The notes: generated from the letters alone by a model not told the origin. A stretch of DNA of 8,868 bases from Acidobacteria bacterium RIFCSPHIGHO2_01_FULL_67_28 (GCA_001766965.1 MEKM01000046.1:1-8868), one strand, 5' to 3'; counted from the stretch's first letter, positions 1 through 5,270 are shown. Numbers and translations are program-made.

Positions 1-126
1 CGTTGGGCACAGCTTGGGTGTGTTCTGCTGCTGGCCGCGGCGCTCCCGGGACAGCAGGCCGGCCGTTGGGCACAGCTTGGGTGTGTTCTGCTGCTGGCCG
101 CGGCGCTCCCGGGACAGCAGGCCGGC
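1..126 (+). repeat. Exact 63-bp tandem duplication, two copies, in frame
   Basis: Bases 1-63 and 64-126 are identical, each starting cgttgggcac and ending caggccggc. The period is 63 bp (21 codons), so the reading frame is kept and the signal-peptide segment of the propeller gene is doubled. Identity breaks at base 127. It may be a real recent duplication, or an assembly loop at a contig end, because it sits exactly at the window edge. Confidence 0.95.
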
Positions 127-1017
127 GGGCCGGCGGTGGCCGAGTGGGCGCCCGACGGGAAGATTCTCATCGCCGCCAACGGCCTGCTGGCCCGCTTCGA
201 GCTGGAAGGCGGCGAAGACAGTTTGCTCGACCGCCGCGTCGAGGCCTTTGCCTTCAGTCCGGATGGCGCGCGCCTGGCGGTGGGTGGAGTCGGTCGGCTT
301 GAGTTCCGCAGCTACCCGGACTTTGCCGGGCTGGGCGCGCCGCCGCTGCCCGGTCCGACCGTAGTCACCGCGCTGGCTTGGTCGTCCGATGGCGCCACGC
401 TTGCCGCCGGCACCGCCGCCGGGCACATCCTGCTGTGGGACACGCAGGACAACGAGTTGTGGGCGGACTTGAACGTGGAGCCCGCGAGCGGAGTCGAGCG
501 GCTGCGCTTTTCCGCCGACGCTCGGCGCCTGCTCACCGTCTTCGCCGACGGCCGCGCCATCCTCTGGGACCTCGAGCGGCGCGAAGAAGTCCACCGCTAC
601 GCCCCGCCGCGGGATGAGAAGGCAGAGCCCGGAACCGCGACGGAGCTCGAGGACTTGAGCGCCGACGGGCGGCTCGTGCTGGCGACGCGCACCCCCGAGC
701 AAGGCGAGCCGGAGGTGCTCCTGCTCGATGACCGCGGCGCGGTCGAGTGGAAGCGCGCCGGCTACGGGGTGGAGTTCACGCGGGACGCCGCCGGGGTGCT
801 GGCGCTGGTCGCGCCCTTCCGCCTCGCCGCGCTCTATCAGACGAGCGACGCGGCCCCGCTGCGCGTCTTCGAGCCGCCCGAGGCCGTGCGCACGCTGTAC
901 CTGGTGCGCCAGAGCCCGGACGGGAAGCTCCTGCTCGGGGTGGGCGAAGACCACCAGGGGCAGGTGCTCGTCGTGTGGGATTTCGCGACCGGCGCAGTCC
1001 TCAAGACCCGCCGGTAG
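1..1017 (+). CDS. WD40-like beta-propeller protein, exported, 5' end cut by the window
   Basis: The frame is open from base 1 to the TAG at 1015-1017 (338 codons visible), and no ATG lies in frame, so the true start is probably upstream of the window. GTG at 136 is the first in-frame GTG, but it would remove the hydrophobic leader. Residues 1-42 are two identical 21-residue copies of a signal-peptide-like segment (core GCVLLLAAALPGQQAG). After that come about seven repeats of the form 'F-S-x-DG-x-x-L-x-x-x... -WD': AEWAPDGK, AFAFSPDGA, ALAWSSDGA with ILLWD, RLRFSADAR with AILWD, LEDLSADGR, VEFTRDAAG, and VRQSPDGK with VVWD. This pattern gives a seven-bladed propeller. Such domains are usually scaffolds for protein contacts, and no catalytic motif is visible. 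The gene converges on the creatininase gene. The propeller call is secure; the specific role is unknown. Confidence 0.8.
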   Translation, partial: RWAQLGCVLLLAAALPGQQAGRWAQLGCVLLLAAALPGQQAGGPAVAEWAPDGKILIAANGLLARFELEGGEDSLLDRRVEAFAFSPDGARLAVGGVGRLEFRSYPDFAGLGAPPLPGPTVVTALAWSSDGATLAAGTAAGHILLWDTQDNELWADLNVEPASGVERLRFSADARRLLTVFADGRAILWDLERREEVHRYAPPRDEKAEPGTATELEDLSADGRLVLATRTPEQGEPEVLLLDDRGAVEWKRAGYGVEFTRDAAGVLALVAPFRLAALYQTSDAAPLRVFEPPEAVRTLYLVRQSPDGKLLLGVGEDHQGQVLVVWDFATGAVLKTRR

Positions 1018-1024
1018 GTTTGAC

Positions 1025-1100
1025 TGTCATTCCGAGCGCAGCGAGGAATCTCTTCGTGCGGCATAGAAGAGATCCCTCGCCCTCTGGGCTCGGGATGACA
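1025..1100. repeat. Imperfect palindromic intergenic repeat (CHSERSEESL-type)
   Basis: The left arm tgtcattccgagc (1025-1037) pairs with gctcgggatgaca (1088-1100) with one G-T wobble. The inner arms gaggaatctctt (1043-1054) and aagagatccctc (1067-1078) pair with one mismatch around a 12-nt loop. One plus-strand frame reads CHSERSEESL, a translation I recognise from a repeat scattered through many environmental genomes. It lies between two convergent stop codons. It could fold in both transcripts and act as a bidirectional 3' end, but it lacks a T tract, so I call it a repeat rather than a terminator. Confidence 0.8.
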
Positions 1101-1120
1101 AGCGGCGAACCGGGGCGCGG

Positions 1121-1933
1121 TCAATTGAAGCCTGCCCTTTCCCACTTCGCCAGCGTGTCCTTGACGAGCGCGGCCACGCACGCCACCACGCGGCGGTAGT
1201 ACTCGTCGGCTTTCTTCTGGTCGAAGTCCGCCGGCGCGCTTCCTTTCGGGTAAAGCATGATGGAAGACGGCGCCGGAGTGGCCGCCCAGGCGCCCGGGGC
1301 GGGGTTCGGTGTCGCAGTGATTTCCGCTAGGCGCTCTTTTTTCACCAGCCGCGGGTTGATGGCCTGGATGAAGGCGGTCTCGTTTTCGCCCGCGTGCCCG
1401 CCGGGGTTGCCGAAGACTTCTTGGGCGGCCTCCGGGCAGGCGGCCCACCAGTTGACGACCAGCATGTTTACCCCGCGCGCCAGCGCCACTTCCTGCGCCA
1501 CCCGCTGCAAGACTTCCGTCTGCGGGCCGCCGTGGCCGTTGATGATGATGATGTTCCGGAAGCCGTTCTTGGCCAATCCTTCGAGCACGGCGTGCACGTA
1601 GGCGGCGTAGACCTCGGCGGGGATGTGCAGCGCCCCCGGGTAAGGCGCCATCGAGCCGGTCACCCCGTACGCGATGTGCGGGGCGATGAGGGCGTTGACC
1701 TCGCCGGCAATGGCCTCGGCGATTCGGACCGGGGCGAGGTTGTCGGCGCCGTTGTTGATCACCCCGTGCGGCTCGAGCGTGCCCGTGGTCAGCAGCACGG
1801 TCTTCACTTTCGCCGGCACGAGCTCCCGGAACTCCAGCCAGTTCAGCTCGTCCATCTTCCGGCTCGGCGGCTCCTGCGCCGACGCAGAGAGGCAAAGAAG
1901 CAAGGAGGCAAGGAAGGCGGCTGTCAGTTTCAT
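1121..1933 (-). CDS. Secreted creatininase-family amidohydrolase
   Basis: A 270-residue protein of the creatininase/creatinine amidohydrolase family, two-metal enzymes that open cyclic or linear amides; the substrate here is unknown. Residues 1-19 form a signal peptide (hydrophobic AAFLASLLLCL, then SASA before Q20). Family motifs are in place: TGTLEPHG (E54, H56), D64 in NNGADN, INGHGG (H134) and GGHAGENET (H180, E183), which together match the expected metal and active-site residues. Length is normal once the leader is removed. ATG at 1933 is preferred over GTG at 1936 because an AAGGGG ribosome site lies 8 nt upstream. The start is 14 nt after the stop of the tail-anchored gene, and it is the last gene of the minus-strand cluster. 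Most family members are cytosolic (family knowledge), so export is unusual and suggests use of an external amide. Confidence 0.88.
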   Translation of the reverse strand: MKLTAAFLASLLLCLSASAQEPPSRKMDELNWLEFRELVPAKVKTVLLTTGTLEPHGVINNGADNLAPVRIAEAIAGEVNALIAPHIAYGVTGSMAPYPGALHIPAEVYAAYVHAVLEGLAKNGFRNIIIINGHGGPQTEVLQRVAQEVALARGVNMLVVNWWAACPEAAQEVFGNPGGHAGENETAFIQAINPRLVKKERLAEITATPNPAPGAWAATPAPSSIMLYPKGSAPADFDQKKADEYYRRVVACVAALVKDTLAKWERAGFN

Positions 1934-1941
1934 CACTCGTT

Positions 1942-1947
1942 CCCCTT
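1942..1947 (-). promoter_or_regulatory. Ribosome binding site of the creatininase gene
   Basis: Minus-strand AAGGGG ends 8 nt before ATG 1933. It favours ATG over the adjacent GTG at 1936 (5-nt gap). It sits directly at the stop codon of the upstream gene (1948-1950), which fits translation from a shared message. Confidence 0.6.
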
Positions 1948-2232
1948 TTATGGTTTCAGGTGCCAGAGGAGATAGAACATCACGAAGATACCGAGTACCA
2001 GGGCGAAGAGAAAGATCAACGCCCGGCGGGTGGAAGGCGGCGCGGCGGGCAGGCGCACGTCGGCAACGAAGCCCGCCTCAAAGCTCGCGTCCCGGACGTA
2101 GGTGCACTCGACCACTTCCACATCCGGCACCACGCGGCCGTCCTCGAGGATGACCTCGACGACTTGCACGCCGCTCTCCGCGCCGGGCATTTGCCGGAGT
2201 TTCTGCTGAATCGCCAGCGGCAGCTCGTCCAT
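1948..2232 (-). CDS. Small tail-anchored membrane protein, unknown function
   Basis: A 94-residue protein I cannot place in a family. Residues 1-65 are soluble, beginning DELPLAIQQKLRQMPG and continuing with a beta-rich stretch (VQVVEVILEDGRVVPDVEVVECTYV). Residues about 73-90 form one membrane helix (LIFLFALVLGIFVMFYLLW), followed by only HLKP. This is a C-terminal tail anchor with the N-terminal part probably in the cytoplasm. ATG at 2232 is chosen; a GTG at 2241 would add three residues, and neither has a clear ribosome site. The gene lies 22 nt after the putative nuclease-fold gene and 14 nt before the creatininase gene, so it is probably co-transcribed with both. Its GC content is high, like the creatininase gene and unlike the genes upstream of it in the cluster. 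Confidence 0.7.
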   Translation of the reverse strand: MDELPLAIQQKLRQMPGAESGVQVVEVILEDGRVVPDVEVVECTYVRDASFEAGFVADVRLPAAPPSTRRALIFLFALVLGIFVMFYLLWHLKP

Positions 2233-2254
2233 GGCTGTCACAAAACCGGAATGG

Positions 2255-2782
2255 CTAACTACAACCCAGCAACGTAGACTCTACCTTTTTCAGCACGGCC
2301 GTAATATCACGGACACCATCCAGCTCCCAGAGGGTATCGCGCAGAACTAGCCGCCAAGCATTCTCTCGCTTGCGATGCTGCGCAAGCTTTGCGATTGCTT
2401 GTACAGGAATAATGCACCCTCGAAGAACCGAAAAGTCCTCCGCGAATATGACACCCACGAGAAAATCAAAGGGCCGTTCGGCTTCGTCGAGTCCGCGGAT
2501 AAAGCTGAGTTGGCGCGACTTGTTGTCTGCGGTGGGCCGGCGACCCTTTATTTGATAGCGGTTGCCTTGTCGGTCGACCGCATCATACCCCTTTGTAGAT
2601 TTCCCCGACAGTTTGAGACCGAGCGCCTCGACGACCAAGAGTTCAGCAATGTCCGCGACAGGATTGTTCTTGCTCCTCACCAAACTGCGGCGGCGCAGTT
2701 CATCCAGAGCTTGGGTGTAAAGGACGAGTATTTGCCTTGGAGACATGCGACTAAGTTTGGAGGAAAGAGCCTCGTCATTCAT
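2255..2782 (-). CDS. Putative restriction-endonuclease-fold (PD-(D/E)XK-like) protein
   Basis: A 175-residue protein. Residues 1-40 are a helical segment rich in Arg and Leu. The core then reads AELLVVEALGLKL (E47), KGYDAVDRQGNRYQIKGRR (D67, D70, Q77, K79) and a strand-rich part (FDFLVGVIFAEDFSVLRGCIIP). The order helix-Glu, Asp, then Q-x-K with a 'GYDAVD..G.RYQIK' spacing resembles the PD-(D/E)XK nuclease core with Gln in place of the usual acidic residue. It may belong to one of the DUF families with that fold (possibly DUF6998), which I cannot confirm. It could be a DNA-acting nuclease, a single-gene remnant, or an inactive relative. The ATG at 2780-2782 overlaps the stop of the upstream 51-codon gene by 4 nt (ATGA), so translation is probably coupled; no separate ribosome site is seen. 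GC is visibly lower than in the flanking genes. Confidence 0.72.
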   Translation of the reverse strand: MNDEALSSKLSRMSPRQILVLYTQALDELRRRSLVRSKNNPVADIAELLVVEALGLKLSGKSTKGYDAVDRQGNRYQIKGRRPTADNKSRQLSFIRGLDEAERPFDFLVGVIFAEDFSVLRGCIIPVQAIAKLAQHRKRENAWRLVLRDTLWELDGVRDITAVLKKVESTLLGCS

Positions 2783-2934
2783 ATGGCTGACTGTGAAAGG
2801 TGTTCTGGCTGGCAGGCGCCGTACGGCTCGGCCAGATACCCCCGCAAGCGGGCGTCAACGTCGGAGAGCTGCCACAGCCGCCGCCCGCACTTCCCGCACC
2901 GCCACATCAGCCGCGCGCTGTGGACTCGATTCAT
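2779..2934 (-). CDS. 51-residue putative zinc-knuckle protein
   Basis: A short gene read from ATG 2934 to TGA 2781-2779. Three points support it. A GGGGA ribosome site (2941-2945) lies 6 nt upstream. The stop overlaps the next start in an ATGA junction. The composition is not random: WRCGKCGRRLWQLSD has a C13-x2-C16 knuckle and LAEPYGACQPEHLS supplies C41-x3-H45, together a possible four-ligand zinc site. The protein is basic in its first half and may bind nucleic acid or the downstream protein. I do not recognise a named family. The start follows the unknown membrane-protein gene by 54 nt. Its translational coupling to the nuclease-fold gene suggests that the two products act together, which is inference. 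Confidence 0.65.
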   Translation of the reverse strand: MNRVHSARLMWRCGKCGRRLWQLSDVDARLRGYLAEPYGACQPEHLSQSAI

Positions 2935-2988
2935 CTTGTTTCCCCGACTTGTATTTCTATCTATCTGCTACCGGTTGACCCCGGCCGC

Positions 2989-3768
2989 CTAGCTCGTAAG
3001 GAAGCGGACCATCTCCGCGGACTGGTCTTGCCCCGGCCGGACTCGAATGACAGCTGCGAAAGGGTGCCTCCCGGCTTCTTTTCGAATCTCTTGCCACTTA
3101 TTAGCAAGAAACCACGCGGCTCCGGAAGTTGCCCATTCTCCTATTCCGGCACACGCAAACCATACGCGATTGGGGAACTGGGAGGGGCGAATCTTCAGAA
3201 TCAGTCCGTAGTCAAAGCCTGGCTCAAACTCAATCAGGCGCTGTCCATTTGAGCGAGCAACGAACTGGTGATTTTGGTGGTCGAAAAGCGCAAGCGTGTT
3301 CCCGCTATTCGACTGACAGTCGTCAGTTTTAAAATTCGACCGTGGTCCTCCAAATGACACAAAGTCCAAGTCAAGAATGGCTCGAGTTTCGGCGTCCGAT
3401 CTGACCACGGGAGTCTTCCGGACAATCGCACCAATACTACCGCTCAAGTAACTGGCGCCGCGAACCTCGGAGATGGGAACAGGGGTGCTCATCGAGAATC
3501 TGGCGTTGGGGTCTCCCCTTGGCTTCATGTAGGGATATGTTTCTGAAGGGGAGCGAAGCGCCAGTTCAGCATAGATAAGGGCGAAGCCGTCCTCGCTTAC
3601 GCCGCTCCCGAAAACTTGTTTGAATTGCCACGCGGTCACTTTTCGGCGAACCCAGGACCAAAGCAATAAAGCTATCCCTGCCAAGATTCCGCCAACTGTA
3701 TTCAGTGCGAGGGCACCCCAGGGGAGCGAAGCTAGCTTCTGCATGAGAACACATACGACGCCTTTCAC
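2989..3768 (-). CDS. Membrane-anchored protein of unknown function
   Basis: A 259-residue protein. One N-terminal hydrophobic segment (about residues 17-41, ALALNTVGGILAGIALLLW, then SWVRRK) anchors it, and the positive residues just after the helix suggest that the C-terminal domain is cytoplasmic. The soluble part includes LDLDFVSFGGPRSN (about residues 131-144), FDYGLILKI and a Gly/Ala-rich ACAGIGEWATSGAAWFLANKW (about 205-225). The GGPxSN plus AGIG pattern feels like a conserved ligand-binding domain, but I cannot name the family. GTG at 3768 is chosen because GGGAGG stands 5 nt upstream; ATG at 3744 is the alternative. That ribosome site overlaps the TAG of the deacetylase gene, giving a 10-nt gap and a shared message. 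GC is about 50-55% in rows I counted by hand (3241-3300, 3361-3420), against about 72% in a glmS row (6181-6240). Confidence 0.72.
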   Translation of the reverse strand: MKGVVCVLMQKLASLPWGALALNTVGGILAGIALLLWSWVRRKVTAWQFKQVFGSGVSEDGFALIYAELALRSPSETYPYMKPRGDPNARFSMSTPVPISEVRGASYLSGSIGAIVRKTPVVRSDAETRAILDLDFVSFGGPRSNFKTDDCQSNSGNTLALFDHQNHQFVARSNGQRLIEFEPGFDYGLILKIRPSQFPNRVWFACAGIGEWATSGAAWFLANKWQEIRKEAGRHPFAAVIRVRPGQDQSAEMVRFLTS

Positions 3769-3773
3769 AGTGT

Positions 3774-3779
3774 CCTCCC
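3774..3779 (-). promoter_or_regulatory. Ribosome binding site selecting the GTG start at 3768
   Basis: Minus-strand GGGAGG begins at the last base of the deacetylase TAG stop and ends 5 nt before GTG 3768. It is the strongest ribosome-site match in the cluster and supports the GTG start over the internal ATG at 3744. Confidence 0.6.
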
Positions 3780-4795
3780 TAAGCTGTCCCGCCGCCCATC
3801 ATCTGGCGGGCAGCAAGGATGGTGTTCACGTGGATTTGCACGGTGTCTTGAACGCGCCGGGCATAGCCTCCCGCAAAGGTGACGGCAATCGGGATGCGGC
3901 GCGAGCGGGCGGCGGCGAGCACGATGCGGTCGCGCTCCTTTAGGCCTTCAAGCGTCAGGGCCAGGCCGCCGAGCTGGTCTTCCATATAAGGATCAGCACC
4001 TGCAAGGTAATAGATCAAATCGGGCTTCTCGGTAGGGGTTCTCTCGCTCCCGCTCGGGATAAACTCTGCCGGCGAGGATCTTCGGCCAACCAGAGCGGCC
4101 GGCGCGCGTTTGGGCGCGGCTTTAGCGAATCTGTCAAAGGCTTGGTCGAGCGCGTCACGCAAGAGCCGCAGGTAGGTCTCGTCGCTGGTGAAGTCGGGCA
4201 GGCCGACGTCCAGGTCCGAGGGCGGCTTGGGGTAAGGGTAGTTGTTCTCCTGGTGCAGAGAGAGCGTAAACACGCTCGGGTCGCCGCCGAAGATGGCGGC
4301 GGTGCCGTTGCCGTGGTGGACGTCGAGGTCCACGACCAGCGCCGTCGCCACCGCGCCCCGGGCTTGCAGCGCGCGGATCGCCACCGCCACGTCGTGGATG
4401 GCGCAGAAGCCCTCGCCGTGGTCGGGGAAGGCGTGGTGGAAGCCGCCACCGAAGTTGAAGGCGCAGCCGTCCGCGAGCGCGCGCTCGGCCGCCAGCGTCG
4501 AGCCGCCCGCCGACAGCCACACGGCGCGCACGAACTGCGGCGAGTAGGGCACCTCCAGCCGCAGGACCTCCGCGGGCGAAAGCTTCCCGGTCTTGAGCTT
4601 CCGCACCCACTCCTGGCTGTGGACGAGCAGGATGTCTTCGTCGGGCGCGGGCTGCGGCTCGAGGAAGTCTTCCGGCGCGGCGATCTTCTCGGCCAGGCAC
4701 TTCTCCCGGATGAGCTTGTACTTCACCGCCGGGAAGACGTGCGCGCCCAGGTTCAGGTCGTACCCGTCCGAGTAGATGAGCTTGAAGGGGAGCAC
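3779..4795 (-). CDS. Histone deacetylase-superfamily (class IV-like) deacylase
   Basis: A 338-residue zinc amidohydrolase that removes acyl groups from lysine or small amines; in bacteria the substrate can be a protein, acetylpolyamine or other amide, and is not known here. The active-site series is complete: GGGFHHAFPDHGEGFC (H120, H121), VVDLDVHHGNGT (D156, zinc ligands D158 and H160), LAGADPY (zinc ligand D268) and TFAGGYA (Y311). The GGGFHH...GGLALT arrangement is closest to class IV/HDAC11-like proteins. There is no signal peptide, so it is cytosolic. The start is tightly bounded: an in-frame TAG lies four codons upstream and GTG 4795 is the only start before the conserved KLIYSD. About 30 residues (226-257) just before the PDLIYYLAGADP strand look inserted. 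It is the first gene of the minus-strand cluster. No acu genes are adjacent, so acuC is not assigned. Confidence 0.92.
   Translation of the reverse strand: MLPFKLIYSDGYDLNLGAHVFPAVKYKLIREKCLAEKIAAPEDFLEPQPAPDEDILLVHSQEWVRKLKTGKLSPAEVLRLEVPYSPQFVRAVWLSAGGSTLAAERALADGCAFNFGGGFHHAFPDHGEGFCAIHDVAVAIRALQARGAVATALVVDLDVHHGNGTAAIFGGDPSVFTLSLHQENNYPYPKPPSDLDVGLPDFTSDETYLRLLRDALDQAFDRFAKAAPKRAPAALVGRRSSPAEFIPSGSERTPTEKPDLIYYLAGADPYMEDQLGGLALTLEGLKERDRIVLAAARSRRIPIAVTFAGGYARRVQDTVQIHVNTILAARQMMGGGTA
4034..4066 (-). repeat. Repeat-like insertion inside the deacetylase gene
   Basis: On the minus strand this stretch includes tttatcccgagcgggagcg followed by agagaacccc. It shares the core ccgagcg..gcgag and flanking layout with the palindromic repeat at 1025-1053 (ccgagcgcagcgag). 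It encodes FIPSGSERTP inside a segment not expected in the deacetylase fold. Similarity is partial, and only one arm is evident. Confidence 0.5.
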
Positions 4796-4801
4796 AGGGA
4801 G

Positions 4802-4807
4802 ATTCTA
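4802..4807 (-). promoter_or_regulatory. Candidate -10 box for the deacetylase cluster
   Basis: Minus-strand TAGAAT ends 6 nt before the GTG at 4795, so transcription would begin at about the start codon and the message would be leaderless. No ribosome site is present in the ctccct spacer, which fits. No convincing -35 is seen; the upstream sequence is T-rich (tttttcgcttttcg). Confidence 0.4.
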
Positions 4808-4809
4808 AG

Positions 4810-4840
4810 ACGAAACTCGAAAAGCGAAAAACGAAACTCG
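4810..4840. repeat. Direct repeat pair acgaaactcg, 21-bp period
   Basis: acgaaactcg occurs at 4810-4819 and 4831-4840, with cgaaaagcgaaaa between them. The copies are two helical turns apart and lie just upstream of the candidate -10 of the deacetylase cluster. It could be an operator or a simple cgaaa-type repeat. Confidence 0.5.
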
Positions 4841-4860
4841 CTCCTAGGTATCGCTGGAGG

Positions 4861-4950
4861 GTAGCGGCGAGGAATCCCGCAGTTTGGGATTCTTCGTCGG
4901 CAGTTGGGAAAAAAACCGGCGACGAGGGCGTCAGCCCTCGTCGCCGCTAC
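4861..4950. repeat. Nested palindromic element in the divergent intergenic region
   Basis: The outer arms gtagcggcga (4861-4870) and tcgccgctac (4941-4950) are exact inverted copies. Inside are a 7-bp hairpin (gaatccc 4872-4878 with gggattc 4886-4892) and the strong 13-bp hairpin at 4917-4946. The nested layout resembles a dispersed repetitive element rather than a single operator. Confidence 0.65.
4909..4946 (-). terminator. Rho-independent terminator-like hairpin, minus strand
   Basis: A perfect 13-bp stem (4917-4929 with 4934-4946, core gcgacgagggc) closes a 4-nt loop. Read on the minus strand it is followed after one base by seven T (4915-4909). It would stop transcription antisense to purS before it reaches the deacetylase cluster. 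On the plus strand there is no T tract. Confidence 0.55.
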
Positions 4951-4971
4951 CGGGACAGGGTCGGGTCGCGG

Positions 4972-4977
4972 TAGAAT
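4972..4977 (+). promoter_or_regulatory. Candidate -10 box for purS
   Basis: TAGAAT lies 20 nt before the purS ATG, which would give a leader of about 13-15 nt containing the GGAG ribosome site at 4988-4991. No good -35 is visible at the usual spacing. Confidence 0.4.
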
Positions 4978-4997
4978 AGGCGGTTGCGGAGCAGCGG

Positions 4998-5240
4998 ATG
5001 AAGGCGCGCGTTTACGTCACCCTGAAGCGGACGGTGCTCGACCCGCAGGGGCAGACCATCCAGCAGGCGCTCGCCGGACTGGGCTACCAGAGCATCAAAG
5101 AGGTGCGGCAGGGGAAGGTGTTCGAGATTCAGCTCAACGGCATTTCCAAGGAGCAAGCCCGCGCGCAGGTCGAAAAAGTGGCCCGCGACGTGCTCACCAA
5201 CCCCGTGATCGAAGAGTTCCGCTACGAGCTAGAAGAGTAA
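4998..5240 (+). CDS. purS: Phosphoribosylformylglycinamidine synthase subunit PurS
   Basis: An 80-residue protein, the normal size for PurS, the small subunit that joins PurQ and small PurL in the fourth step of purine synthesis (FGAR to FGAM, using glutamine and ATP). PurS helps pass ammonia between the two larger subunits. Diagnostic sequence: MKARVYVTLKRTVLDPQG at the start, then GLGYQSIKEVRQGKVFEI, and the acidic end FRYELEE. GGAG at 4988-4991 lies 6 nt before the ATG. The following 3.5 kb holds no purQ or purL, so the partners must be encoded elsewhere. The gene is transcribed away from the deacetylase cluster, with its own candidate promoter. Confidence 0.93.
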   Translation: MKARVYVTLKRTVLDPQGQTIQQALAGLGYQSIKEVRQGKVFEIQLNGISKEQARAQVEKVARDVLTNPVIEEFRYELEE

Positions 5241-5270
5241 CCACGGATGCACACGGATACACACGGATTA
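5241..5270 (+). repeat. Three 10-bp tandem units (n)cacggat(nn)
   Basis: ccacggatgc, acacggatac and acacggatta follow the purS stop codon directly. I recognise 'accacggatgcacacggat' as a motif found repeatedly in intergenic regions of many environmental genomes. It supplies the start codon of the next gene. Confidence 0.75.

Noticed and set aside
13..21. LGC in the propeller leader as a lipoprotein lipobox
   Set aside because: The cysteine precedes the hydrophobic core instead of following it, so it is not a lipobox.
837..1895. 352-codon minus-strand frame spanning the propeller and creatininase genes
   Set aside because: It crosses the intergenic repeat and overlaps two well-supported genes in other frames; low-complexity Arg/Gly/Ala composition.
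2935..2988. Promoter upstream of the zinc-knuckle gene (gatagatagaaat on the minus strand)
   Set aside because: A weak -10-like string is present but there is no -35 partner at a usual distance; read-through from the upstream gene is the simpler view.
4142..4864. 240-codon plus-strand frame opposite the deacetylase gene
   Set aside because: The minus strand holds all deacetylase active-site motifs; the plus-strand frame is Val/Arg-rich antisense.
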